Program-made: the position numbers and the translations under genes
Assembly (NCBI GenBank): GCA_028023455.1
Contig: JAQFVV010012529.1
Coordinates: 2,418,001-2,482,000, forward strand
Length of the DNA: 64,000 bases
DNA from: Epiperipatus broadwayi
Taxonomy: Eukaryota > Onychophora > Udeonychophora > Euonychophora > Peripatidae
Reading direction: 5' to 3'
In this document: positions 10,646 through 19,800 of the stretch, in pieces
How the letters are laid out: each line of letters begins with the position of its first letter
Numbering within the stretch: position 1 is the first letter of the stretch
Notes under the pieces: model-generated
Told to the model about the DNA's origin: nothing
The model's database searches: none
Seen by the model: the letters and a program-made list of their open reading frames with translations, nothing else

Positions 10646-10870
10646 TTAATGGGTCATGGGGTTACCCTCAATGTTGATAACAGGAAAGTATTGTTCATTA
10701 TTGTCATCTGAAAAATGTGAATCTGGTATGTTGATAACACTTTGAACATCATAAGTCTTGATGCATACTTTCACCACATGGTCACTTTTGTGATATAACT
10801 ATGCATTTTAGTTTGATATATCAATTTGACAGTTTTTTGAAAGGTGATTGTTTCTTCCACAGCATAAGCA
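10646..10870 (-). pseudogene. Gag-like fragment with CCHC zinc knuckle
   Basis: On the minus strand 10870-10829 encodes CLCCGRNNHLSKNC, an exact C-x2-C-x4-H-x4-C knuckle of the retroelement nucleocapsid type. In the same frame, after two stops (the second a TAG at 10799-10801), an open stretch of 50 codons (10798-10649) contains VKVCIKTYDVQS and PDSHFSDDNNEQYF, ending at TAA 10646-10648. Knuckles bind the element RNA during packaging. The spacing from knuckle to the following segment fits a gag-to-protease linker. No DTG/DSG protease core is visible. The knuckle could be fortuitous, but the shared frame argues otherwise. Confidence 0.45.
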
Positions 10871-10989
10871 AAAAACTGTCAATGCCCAAAGAAAGATAAT
10901 TGAGCTCACTTTTGATTGATTTTGCTTTCTTAATGAATTTTGCTGTCATTGGCTTTGATTTGAATGATTTTGATTCGAGTTAAGTTTTC

Positions 10990-11195
10990 TTATGGCACTA
11001 AATGGGTTACTTTGTTGATGTTTGATGTGGATGACATTGATGAAAACTTTTATTCTAACTTGAAGTCAGCTCTTCTTGAAAACTCAAACTTTGTGAATTA
11101 GACTACAACAACTGTTTTCTGATAATGTTGTCTGTGATGCTCGAAATGAATTGCATTTGGAGGAAAATGTCAGCAAGCAATATTTTGCACTCACA
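10990..11195 (-). repeat. Inverted repeat copy 2 of decayed retroelement
   Basis: Counterpart of 9985-10185. On the plus strand it reads GTTACTTTGTTGATG near 11008-11022, matching the minus strand of copy 1 near 10145-10160. Confidence 0.55.
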
Positions 11196-11730
11196 TGAAC
11201 TCTTAAAAAATCGCTTATAATGTTGAAACAAAATCTATGATGAATGTTGTTTAATTTGATATTTTGAAAAAAAAATTGATGTTGAGCATTTAGAACATTT
11301 TTCTTGGATGCTAAATGCTCTTCTAGTACATATATGTTAGATCTTGAGGGACTTTATTGCAGCCAAAGCAGAAATTGTTTCAAATGTCTTAGCGACAATT
11401 GAATTTGACAAAATCTTAGAACAGTATGGTTGATTATTATTGATAGATTTCATCCTTATATAATTTTCAAATCCTTTTTTATAATTGTGAAAAGTTTCTT
11501 GGAGTCCAAGTTTTCAAAATTAGGTAACAATGTTAGATTTATGACTTAACCGGGTTCAACTTCCATTGTGGAAACATGAACTGGTTATTGTTGTTGAATT
11601 TGCAATATTTGTTTGAACATTTGCCTTCAAAAACTGCAAATTATTGTGCATCCATATTGTTTGTTGTGTGCATTTTGAAAACAAAGAGATTAAACTGCAA
11701 TACATGGACATTATATGTAAAATAGAAAAT

Positions 11731-12108
11731 TCTCATCTTAAGTATTTATAAATTGCTCTGAAATTACTAATATAATGTAAAAATGTATTTTTTTTTATTG
11801 TTGTGCAAAAGTTAACATTGAATAAAAAATGTTTATGCTGAAAATAGCAGTCATTTTATCTTACATTGATATTTTTTCCCCCTTTTTCACAGAGGGAATT
11901 TTTTTAATCACTGTTTTTGATATGCAGAATTCATAAAATGTTGCCAATATTATTGTAGCTCTTGTTTATTTTATTACATATTTGACAAGATTTTGATATG
12001 AAAGACAAATGCAGATATATTTTTCATGTGACTAGTAATTATTTCATAAATTGTTATAAACTCAAGATTAAACTTTATTTCAACATTTTTTTTTAAATCC
12101 CAAGAAAG
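11731..12108. other. AT-rich non-coding stretch
   Basis: Low-complexity T-rich DNA up to the target-site duplication of the next element. Nothing else seen. Confidence 0.5.
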
Positions 12109-12118
12109 TTAGATAATC
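12109..12118 (+). repeat. Target-site duplication, left
   Basis: TTAGATAATC, identical to 12786-12795. Confidence 0.8.
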
Positions 12119-12280
12119 ACTAAACATCACATGATCACCATTTCTTATGCTTGCACGTAACTGTTATCAAAACAGGTAAAACTCTCTATACAGTAGTGCC
12201 ACTCAGTGCCAGCCAGAGTAATCAATGGATGCCAGAAGGCTTGTGCATAAAATCCCCACCTAGTGCCTACTCATCCAATA

Positions 12281-12322
12281 TCCCCAGACTAGTTTCTGGC
12301 TTGTGGCCTTCGTCAGTGAGGA
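12281..12322 (-). ncRNA. Hammerhead-like ribozyme, fold-back left arm
   Basis: On the minus strand: stem I TCCTCA (12322-12317), core CTGACGA (12316-12310), stem II GGC-CACAA-GCC with flanking A/A, GAAA (12296-12293), then ACTAGT folding as a minimal stem III ending in a GUC cleavage triplet (12289-12287), and stem I partner TGGGGA (12286-12281). TCCTCA/TGGGGA gives six pairs including one U-G. All conserved core residues are present. The tiny stem III is the type found in Penelope-associated hammerheads. This is the most complete fold in the window after the SINE copy at 13.2 kb. Confidence 0.6.
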
Positions 12323-12623
12323 GCCTTGGATCTGAGAGCACTGCATTTGATCTTATGATCTAATGCAACTCTCCAGCAGTCACCTTTTATGTCTACTTAA
12401 CTACAAAACTATGAGAATAAAATTGAAAACACAGTAATATTTTTAATCTAAGCTCAATAGTTCAGACCCATATGACTATATAAGCTATTAAGTTTAGATT
12501 AAAAATATTATTGTGTTTTCAATTTTATTCTCATAGTTTTGTAGTTAAGTAGAGATAAAAGGTGGCTGCTGGAGGGTTGCATTAGATTCTAAGATCTAGG
12601 TGCAGTGCTTTCAGATCTAAGGC

Positions 12624-12665
12624 TCCTCACTAATGAAGGCCACAAGCCAGAAACTAATCTGGGGA
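12624..12665 (+). ncRNA. Hammerhead-like ribozyme, fold-back right arm (mutated)
   Basis: Same layout as the left arm on the plus strand: TCCTCA, CTAATGA, stem II GGC/GCC, GAAA, ACTAAT-C, TGGGGA. G5 of the core is A and stem III carries a G-to-A change, so this copy is probably inactive. Confidence 0.5.
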
Positions 12666-12785
12666 TATTGGATGAGTAGGCACTAGGTGGGGATTTTATG
12701 CACAAGCCTTCTGTCATCCATTGATTACTCTGGCTGGCACTGAGTGGCACTACTGTATGGAGAGTTTTGCCTGTTTTAATAAAAA

Positions 12786-12795
12786 TTAGATAATC
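12786..12795 (+). repeat. Target-site duplication, right
   Basis: TTAGATAATC, identical to 12109-12118. Confidence 0.8.
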
Positions 12796-13059
12796 TAGGA
12801 TGCAATTTATTTTACAAGTATATTCATTTTTAAAAATTTCACAGAAGTTTTAAGTAAGAACATTATTTCTGACAAAAAGGATTGCAAATTACAATTATAG
12901 AGAATGTTTACATAAGTATTTTTTTATGATAAGATGACTTATTTTTAAATGAATTAGCCATTTCATTTTCTTTTTTTTTTTTGCTTTTATGTAAATATAG
13001 TTATAGTAGTAGATTTGTACAATGGTGTTTTTGATAAAATTACTATCTTTATTATTAAT

Positions 13060-13306
13060 ACATTGTACAGGCTTAAACCTGCATTTATATATGTAATATA
13101 TGCGGGGTTTGAACTCAGACTTTCACACGACCCACCACTCTCAGTGCCATCTCATATTGCTGATCCACCTGATCACACACATGTTGAAAAGATAAATAAT
13201 CACCAATATACGTATTTCATGCTAAACCAGCAATCATCAGTTGGTCTAGATTACTATCCTCACACACATATATAATCAGTACTCAGCTTTATATTAAGAT
13301 AGCCAA
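13060..13306 (-). mobile_element. SINE-like repeat with B box and intact hammerhead core, copy 1
   Basis: Reading on the minus strand, a hammerhead-like fold (13246-13202) comes first, then about 50 bp, then a tRNA-like region with an A-box-like GGCACTGAGAGTGG (near 13150-13137) and a clear B box GAGTTCAAACCCC (13116-13104), then a short TATA-rich tail. Copy 2 lies 480 bp downstream in the same orientation, and a diverged copy is at 40945-41170. All three keep GTTCAAA in the B box. No coding capacity. B boxes recruit Pol III via TFIIIC in tRNA-derived SINEs. A tRNA-like block near the 3' rather than the 5' end is unusual and suggests either a different element boundary than I drew or a composite. 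Confidence 0.65.
13202..13246 (-). ncRNA. Hammerhead-like ribozyme in SINE-like copy 1
   Basis: On the minus strand: stem I ACCAA (13245-13241), CTGATGA (13240-13234, canonical), stem II TGCT-GGTTT-AGCA with a T/T pair next to the core, GAAA (13218-13215), then ATACGTAT folding as AUA/UAU with a two-base loop, an AUA cleavage triplet whose last base is 13207, and stem I partner TTGGT (13206-13202). Predicted cleavage falls between 13207 and 13206. Every invariant core base is present. In the 41-kb copy stem II changes to GTG...CAC while pairing is kept. Confidence 0.6.
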
Positions 13307-13369
13307 TCTTTATACTTTATTAGACAGGCTTCTAACTATTCCAACTCACAACTCTTTAGCCTTCCATTT

Positions 13370-13515
13370 CATTGAAAATCTGATGATGGAACGTTCAAAA
13401 CCCTTGTTAGTGCCAAGGTTGTCATCCTACCCATGTTGACATATTTGTCATTCTGACCCCTCATGTACAGGAGAATAATCCATTTATACATACATATGCG
13501 AGGGATGGGCAGACC
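13370..13515 (+). repeat. Dispersed repeat, second copy at 43.7 kb
   Basis: The stretch with GATGATGGAACGTTCAAAAC, then CCATGTTGACAT and TCTGACCCCTCAT, matches 43725-43830 in order and orientation with moderate divergence. It sits between the two SINE-like copies. The family is unknown. Confidence 0.55.
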
Positions 13516-13539
13516 TTTTACACACTATTTATATAAATT

Positions 13540-13790
13540 AATACATTATACAGGCTTAAACCTGCATTTATATATGTAATATATGCGGTGTTTGAACTCA
13601 GACTTTTACACAACCCACCACTCTCAGTGCCATCTCATATTGCTGACCCACCTGATCACACACATGTTGAAAAGATAAATAATCACCAATATACGTATTT
13701 TATGCTAAACCAGCAATCATCCATTGGTCTAGATTACTATCCTCACACACATATAATCACTACTCAGCTTTATATTAAGATAGCCATATT
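13540..13790 (-). mobile_element. SINE-like repeat, copy 2
   Basis: Near-identical to copy 1 over about 245 bp, same orientation. The B box reads GAGTTCAAACACC. The hammerhead region (about 13684-13728) is broken here: the core reads TGGATGA and GAAA has become AAAA. Together with copy 1 it forms a direct repeat with a 480-bp period. Confidence 0.65.
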
Positions 13791-14389
13791 ATGGAATAAG
13801 GCAGATATCTCAGATTATTTAAAAATTCAATACCAATTTTATTGGAAAATCTATAACATTGTTTTTTAATCAGGTGCAAATTTGTAGCTACAAACTACAC
13901 TGTGCTAAGTATATAATTTAAAACAGACATATTGGTATTAGAGAGACTAATGATCTTTTTCAGGCAATGTTTTAGACTAATATAGGGTTATTAATTTTTT
14001 TTTTGCTTTAATTTTTTAACTCTCAAAGATTTTATCACTTTTCTTATACTACTTGTATCTTTAAATATAATGTATTTTTCAAAAGGGTAAAAATTAGTTT
14101 TTTCATCTCACTAAAATAAACCACAATTCATCTTTAGCTTCATATGTGACCAAGATAAAAGAATGTCTTAAAAGAAGATTATATTAATGAATATATATTT
14201 TTTTCTTTTAATCTTTTCATAGCTCATTTTTTAGTTTAGATTATGCTATTAATAAATGAAAGGAATAAATTTCTATATTTGAAATAATTTTTATGGAACA
14301 CTTGAATTACATTCTTGATTGCTTATTTGAGAGATTTTAAAGATTTGAGAACTAAGTTTAGGAGAAAAATAAATTTAAATCAATATGAT
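13791..14389. other. AT-rich non-coding stretch
   Basis: T-rich runs only; nothing recognised. Confidence 0.5.
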
Positions 14390-14475
14390 ATATTCTTTTT
14401 GACCTAGAACTCTATATAGAATGTTGATTGGTAGCTGCTTTGCAATTCAAATTGACATTAGTATTTCAAACAATT
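14390..14475 (+). repeat. Fragment of the 9.7-kb decayed retroelement
   Basis: GAACTCTATATAGAATGTTGATTGG and the following AATTGACATTAGTATTTCAAACA correspond in order to 9835-9912 (GAAACTCTGTATAAAATATTGATTG and later AATAGTATTTCAAACA). Confidence 0.5.
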
Positions 14476-14994
14476 ATAATAAATAGCCACATAATTTTGT
14501 TTTGATATTTGTATTTAATAATTAAACTAGGACCACAGAAATATAATAAAGTACTTTGATGATTGCAACTGAATGCAAAATATTCATAATTTATTTAAAA
14601 TAGCTGCAAAGTAATAAAAGTTGTAAGTAAATAAATTAATAATCAGAGAACAAGACTCTGTAATTAGAGATGTTGCTATCTTTCATGCTTAAAACAATTA
14701 TCTAGTAAATTGGTTTGTAAAAGTGGGAATTAGGTTTGGTTATGATCTTGAGTTAGTGGAAATTTATTTAAAATATCAAATTGTTTGAGTGACCGGCATG
14801 ATGTCAAAGGCATAATGATATCAGCAATTAAATAAAACTGGTTCTGTTAATTATTTATCCTCACGTATTAAAATGTATATAGTATTTAGAGTGATTTGTA
14901 GCCTCACAATTAGTTTTAGTTTGTCAAGTCTTTTAAGTTCTTGCTTAACAGTATTGGATTCTTTGAATATTATTAGTATTAGGTGCTATTGAAT

Positions 14995-15110
14995 TCTCAT
15001 GATAATCAAATTGACATTTTTTTCCCCATGATAATCAAAATGGCACTCTTTTCTCATGATAATCGAAATATCATTCCTTTATCATTATAATCGAAATGGC
15101 ATTCCTCCAT
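14995..15110 (+). repeat. Minisatellite, about 4 units of about 28 bp
   Basis: The unit is CATGATAATCAAAATGGCA with a T/C-rich filler. Units begin near 14999, 15028, 15054 and 15081, with variants CATGATAATCGAAATATCA and CATTATAATCGAAATGGCA. Confidence 0.6.
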
Positions 15111-15284
15111 AGTGGTCTATCATATATTGTAAATTCTCAGTGGCTCATTTATTATTGTGATTATGGATTTTTTCATCTTATTTCTGCCCATTTTTGGCTT
15201 TTATCACCATTATTTTTCTCATGAATTAGATTATCTATATTATGATCAAAATAAGATAATTTCAATTTGGTTATTTTTTATTTT

Positions 15285-15780
15285 AGCTAAAAGATAAGGT
15301 CTATTCTGATTGAATATCCTTCTCTGATATTATTAGAAGTTTTTCTCAGATCTTTAACTTTTGAAATAAGCATCTTCAGATCTTCTCCATTATTGGCTAT
15401 AAGAAAGATACAATCAATATATCTAAAGTTGTTTCCTCTACCTATTTCTGAGTCCACATTTATCTTCATCCAGTCTCGCTTCTCTTATTAGTATACAGAT
15501 AGTGACAATATACAATCTAGTCTAATTTTTATTTTTTATCAGTCTGAAGATTGTTTTACCATAGTCTGATTGTAATTATATATTCTAGTCCATATAGATG
15601 TTCATAACAACAATGAGATACTTTAGTATCCTTTCCATAATTTAGTATGATGAATTAAAATAAAATTTTAATTAAATTTATTATAAACTGCTTACTGTTT
15701 TTTTTTTCCCCTTTGGAATTTTCTGACCTTTTTCATTATTTAATAAATATCACCAATAATATCATCAACCTTATCTGAAA
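15285..15780 (-). pseudogene. LINE reverse-transcriptase remnant
   Basis: On the minus strand 15469-15287 is open for 60 codons and contains GNNFRYIDCIFLIANNGEDL, a clear cousin of the RT segment I-R-Y-A-D-D-T-x-L-x-A with the catalytic pair altered to ID. The following ...ISKVKDL matches the helix after the catalytic box. Upstream, near 15620-15480, short runs such as DYGKTIFRLI and RLYIVTICILIREARLDE recall the palm region before the active site (position of the usual LSPLLFN...E). Several stops and frameshifts. The catalytic DD is lost, so it is inactive. Confidence 0.6.
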
Positions 15781-16040
15781 ACATCTTATTTTCCAGTAGT
15801 TTCTTCTGGTATAAGACTAATCTATATTGAATGATTTTCAGCAAAATCATACTTGCAGGAAATATAAGAGATAAGTTATTAGAAAAATATTTTATTGATT
15901 TTTTTTCGTAATCTGTATTGCAATAAATGTTAAGTCTAGAGTTGTTGGTATAATTTAGGTAGAAATTTTTTTAATTTTTAAAAAAATATATCTGTTATAA
16001 TGTATCAAATTGCAATACTCTCAAAACTATTCTGATCTCA

Positions 16041-16075
16041 TTTGATCACCATTTCTGTATGGAGAGTTTTGCTAT
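16041..16075 (+). repeat. Minimal fragment of the 12-kb fold-back family
   Basis: TTTGATCACCATTTCT (family 5' tip) is joined directly to GTATGGAGAGTTTTGC (family 3' tip). Almost the entire interior is missing. Confidence 0.55.
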
Positions 16076-17635
16076 TCCAATTTCATTTTCTACAAATGAG
16101 AATTCTTCTATGTAGCTAAGTCAAAGGTATTATAGTTGAATAATACATTATCTTTAATTAAATTAGCTTTTATAAATTAGTTTGATCTGTGTTTTAACTG
16201 AAGTCTATTTTTTTCCTGTCTTTACTTGATGTTAGTTTGAGTTGTCTAGGCTCAAAAAACTGATTGCTGTCTTTAAGTCAAACAAAAAAGTCATAAACAC
16301 TAATTGTTTTTATTTTAACTATTATTAGTTTATCAATAATGGAAAATTATTGTAGTGATAGAATTGTTTTTCTTTTCTTTGCTGTTCTTTGTTGGATACA
16401 GTATGTCCAAAAATGTAAATCTTGACTTAACAGTCATTTTTATTCTCTATCAGTCACTTGTCATAGTAACAAGAATTGTAGACATGTAATTAAACTAAAT
16501 GTATAATACAGTATATAATAATAATCTTCTCTTGGCATTCTCTGTGAGCATTTTTGTGAGGAAAAAATATTTAAAGAATTGTGGATTAATGATGAATTGC
16601 TAATGAAAATGGCATTTAAACACCCACCCCCACCCCAAACAATTTATGTATTTTTCTTGAACAAAATATGTTAATTTTAAAAAGTATTTTTTTTCAGTAC
16701 CCATTTTACTTTTGATGAGAACTTTATGGAATAAGCAAGAGGCAATAGCAAAATAGATTAATTTAATAATGTCATAAGAGTTATAATATTTTTTCATATT
16801 TTTTTCAATATGAATTATATACATATAATATTAGAAAAACTTGTAGATTCACAAACTGGTATCAGATTTAACTGTAACATTATTAAATTAAAGCTAATAA
16901 AGAATAATATCATGCAATCATTATTGGAATTTATAGTTGCAATCATAATTATGCAAATATTTAAAAAGGTCAGATATCTTGAGTATTGATTATAATATTA
17001 TGGTATATACAACTACTGATATTATTGTTTTTTCATGTCTCATTTATTGTAAAACATTCCAGAATTTGAAATTAAGTTGTTTAATTTTAAAATAATCTAA
17101 TGTTGAGAAATTCAATTTTTTCAATATTTATTTCCTGCCATTAATATTTATTTTATTATTAATTTATTTTTTCAAATTATTTAATTAAAATTTTGGCTCA
17201 ACTTCCACATAGTTATAATTATATCTTCATAGGTATGGGGCACAAAAATATTATGTAAGATCTTTAAGTTTGTTAATAAATACATAACTTCTTACTGTCT
17301 TACAGACTAAATTAAAATAAATGATTTTTGGGCCTCTATGCTTTAGTTTAAAAAACCTACTTTCAAATATAGTTTCAACAAGAAATGAGAGGTTCTTTGG
17401 AATGCTTACATTGAATTTTAATTTTCTGTTTATATAATTTTAAAAAAGTAGTAGCCTAAATTTTTTAAAAACTAAGCTTTATTCAGAAAACATGTTATTA
17501 ATTGTATATAAAGCACAGAATCAAGTATAAAATAGATTAAGGTAATTAATAAAATGTTGATGATATTGAACAGTTTTTTAAAAATTAATTAAATCAATAT
17601 AATAGAATTTTGGAGAACATTTTACTAAGCAAGTA
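16076..17635. other. AT-rich non-coding stretch
   Basis: No supported gene. A C-rich patch lies at about 16621-16636 and many T runs are present. The lower end touches the 3' truncation of the Gypsy remnant. Confidence 0.5.
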
Positions 17636-19800
17636 ATTTTTTGGAAATAAGCAATTTTTTTGCTTTATTGAATGCATTCTCATGTTTTTCATTCCACTTT
17701 CTACATTGTCCTTCTTTAGTAATGGCATGGTGATGTGCTTTTCTCTTCAAAAATCTCATAAAAATTTAGTAAACCTAGAAACACTTGCAGCTCTTTAATA
17801 TTTTTTGGTTTAGCAACATTTTTTTACTGTTCTCATCTTATCCAGGCTAGGGTACTTTCCATCCTAAGAACTTAAATTTCCATAGTGGACCAAATGTACT
17901 TAGGAATGTTTAACCTTGTACATATTTTATCCAGCTGTGCACAAACTTTTAGTACATGTGAGGCTAATTCACCTCTGTGTCTGCCATAACTAATATGTCA
18001 TTAAGGTAAAGAATAGCGCCTTCCATACCTTGAACAAACTGTTCATTTTAATCTGAAACAGATTTGGTGCAATTGTAATTCTGTAATGCAATTTTGGGAT
18101 TTGAATAACCCCAGGTGAATGCATATTGTCAGTAATTTTGCTATTCTACTGATGACAGGAATTTAATAGAAATTAGATCTTAAATCAAGCTTAGCAAACA
18201 ATTTTGATTCTGCAATGAAGGTATTGTTTTTCAAATACTTACACCATTATTTATATATTTGTTTAGCATTATTTGATAATTTTCATATAAGTGAATAGAC
18301 TTATTTGGTTTTAGAATAACTACAACTGGACTGGAGTGGTCCAGGATGACTCTTCTATTGGAGTTAGTATGGGTCTTTTGACGACTTCTAATAGCTTCTT
18401 CACATTCAACTTTAATGTGAAAGGAACCTTATGTGGTTTACCTGTAATGCACTTTGCATGTTTTACTAATTTTATCTTGATTGGATTTGGTTTAAACTTT
18501 ACTAGTGGCAACTTAAATAGATGTGGATGTTTGGCTCTGACTTTGAACTTGAACTGTATTTTTTTGATATATCAATTTGGATTCCCAGTGATCAAAACCA
18601 GTTTCTATCTAGAATGGGAGTAAGGTCTCATTTCATGATATGCAGAGGTAGTAATTTTTCTTTAATCTTCAATTTGATCAGTATAATTAGTTTTCCATAT
18701 AATTGTATTTCCATATACATCTGTGGTTATGACATCCATTTTCTCAATAATGATGTTTTTTTCTGCCTTTTCTACTATTTTTGTTTAGATCTTTTGTGAA
18801 ATTAATGTACAACTCCATGCCACAATCAATTTTTGATTTGTTTTCCTGAGAATCATTATGTTGGTGAAATGTGTTTATTATCTACATTGTATATATTTTT
18901 GGTCTTAGTTTTAACACCTCTTCCCAATGATTTGAAATCTGTGTATAACTCCCTTTTATTATTTTTGTCCTTTGCACGATGAACATATAATAAATGTCTG
19001 TTTTTTCTGCATGTTCTTCATTGAATTTACAATCCTTTTAATGATTCGATTCTTTTCACTGTAACAATGCCATAGAAAAGCTTTTTCAGGGCTTCGGCAT
19101 CTTCTGATTTTAATGTCTGGTTTATTCATAGTCATCTCTATTTTGTTGAAATTCTGCATTTGCCATATCCTATTCATGGATTACATATTTATCAAACATC
19201 TGCTTATGTATCAATAATGCTTAATCGTGGAGAACTTCTGTAACTTATTATCAGTCCTTCCTCATAGCAATTGACTGAGCAACATATTATCTAACTCAGT
19301 ATTAAATTCACACTGTTTTTCTAACTCTTGCAGTGCTACATCATATTCTTGATATTTCTCATTCAGTGCTTGTCTCATTTTCTGAAAAGCAAATGAGATA
19401 CCTATTTGGATATTACAAGTTGAAAGCATGGGCTTAATTTAAGTTCCAGGTAGGCTACCTTTTCTGGGGGCTTCAAGTCCCAAAGTTTCTTTGCTGTTGC
19501 AAAACATCCTTGCTTGCCAGTCATATCAGCATTTACTTATCATTTTCTATTTTGACAATGAACATGCTCCTTCATTTGAGCATCAATTTGCTGCATCACT
19601 AAAATCAAATTCTTTAATATTATTATATAATGCCATTCTATTGACAGTTTGTTTATTTAATAATTTGTGTTGGCATGTTAAATGCACCAATCTACTAATC
19701 ACTTGTGGTAATCTGCTGTTGCTTTCATGTTCTACATCAATCTCTATTATTTTCATGGGTTGTTCTATTGAGTGCAGCAATCCGCTATGCACTCTGGGGG
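17636..19800 (-). mobile_element. Decayed Ty3/Gypsy retrotransposon (gag to RNase H)
   Basis: Blocks appear in Gypsy order on the minus strand. A gag-like segment lies at about 19390-19200 (frame with ALQELEKQCEF). A further gag or nucleocapsid region is at 19177-18959. A protease-like IDCGMELYINF is near 18850-18815. RT starts in 18511-18320 (PHKVPFTLK, then PIEESSWTTPV), with the catalytic box as YLND at 18008-17997. The RT thumb and connection to RNase H run to about 17640 (KFKFLGWKVP, then an LGLLNFY-like turn). It stops there; no integrase or LTR is visible. The differing motif wording shows it is a different family from the element at 60-64 kb. Dense stops make it non-functional. Confidence 0.7.
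17997..18008 (-). other. RT active-site box YLND in the Gypsy remnant
   Basis: Gypsy RTs carry Y-x-D-D. Here the first aspartate is asparagine. Confidence 0.6.

Larger units (their letters stand above)
9733..11730. mobile_element. Decayed retroelement with CCHC knuckle and inverted self-copies
   Basis: The composition is less extreme than in the neighbours and long homopolymers are rarer. Plus strand 9985-10185 and minus strand 11195-10990 are diverged copies of one sequence. Both carry the DNA for TTTGAGTTTTCAA and a shared block translating in one direction as NELQTEENVS / NELHLEENVS. Between them, on the minus strand, is a perfect CCHC zinc knuckle (10829-10870). A further fragment matching 9828-9945 lies at 14390-14475. 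A zinc knuckle followed by a DxHF-rich acidic stretch suits the gag/protease junction of an LTR retroelement, but no RT was found and the family is unknown. Confidence 0.45.
12119..12785. mobile_element. Fold-back element with hammerhead-like arms and 10-bp TSD
   Basis: Two arms of about 300 bp (about 12169-12457 and 12487-12780) are near-perfect inverted copies around a ~30-bp centre. The unit is flanked by an exact 10-bp direct repeat TTAGATAATC (12109-12118 and 12786-12795), the target-site duplication. The first ~33 nt (ACTAAACATCACATGATCAC and on to TTATGCT) are not part of the inverted match but recur as the 5' tip of the solo copy at 37515. Each arm carries a complete hammerhead-like fold. 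No protein is encoded beyond shadows. The architecture (3' end inverted plus 3' end forward) mirrors the two PLE composites at 4.3-7.05 kb, so a PLE-mobilised origin is my inference. Confidence 0.75.

Noticed and set aside
12151-12363. 70-codon open frame in the fold-back left arm
   Set aside because: It lies across the inverted ribozyme-bearing tail; the mirror arm is not open in the same way, so it is fortuitous.
13379-13402. CTGATGA followed by a stem (TGGA ACG TTCA) in the 13.4-kb dispersed repeat, looking like a further hammerhead
   Set aside because: The GAAA box is absent (AAAA/AAAC), no stem I partner is found, and the 43.7-kb copy does not keep the CTGATGA box.
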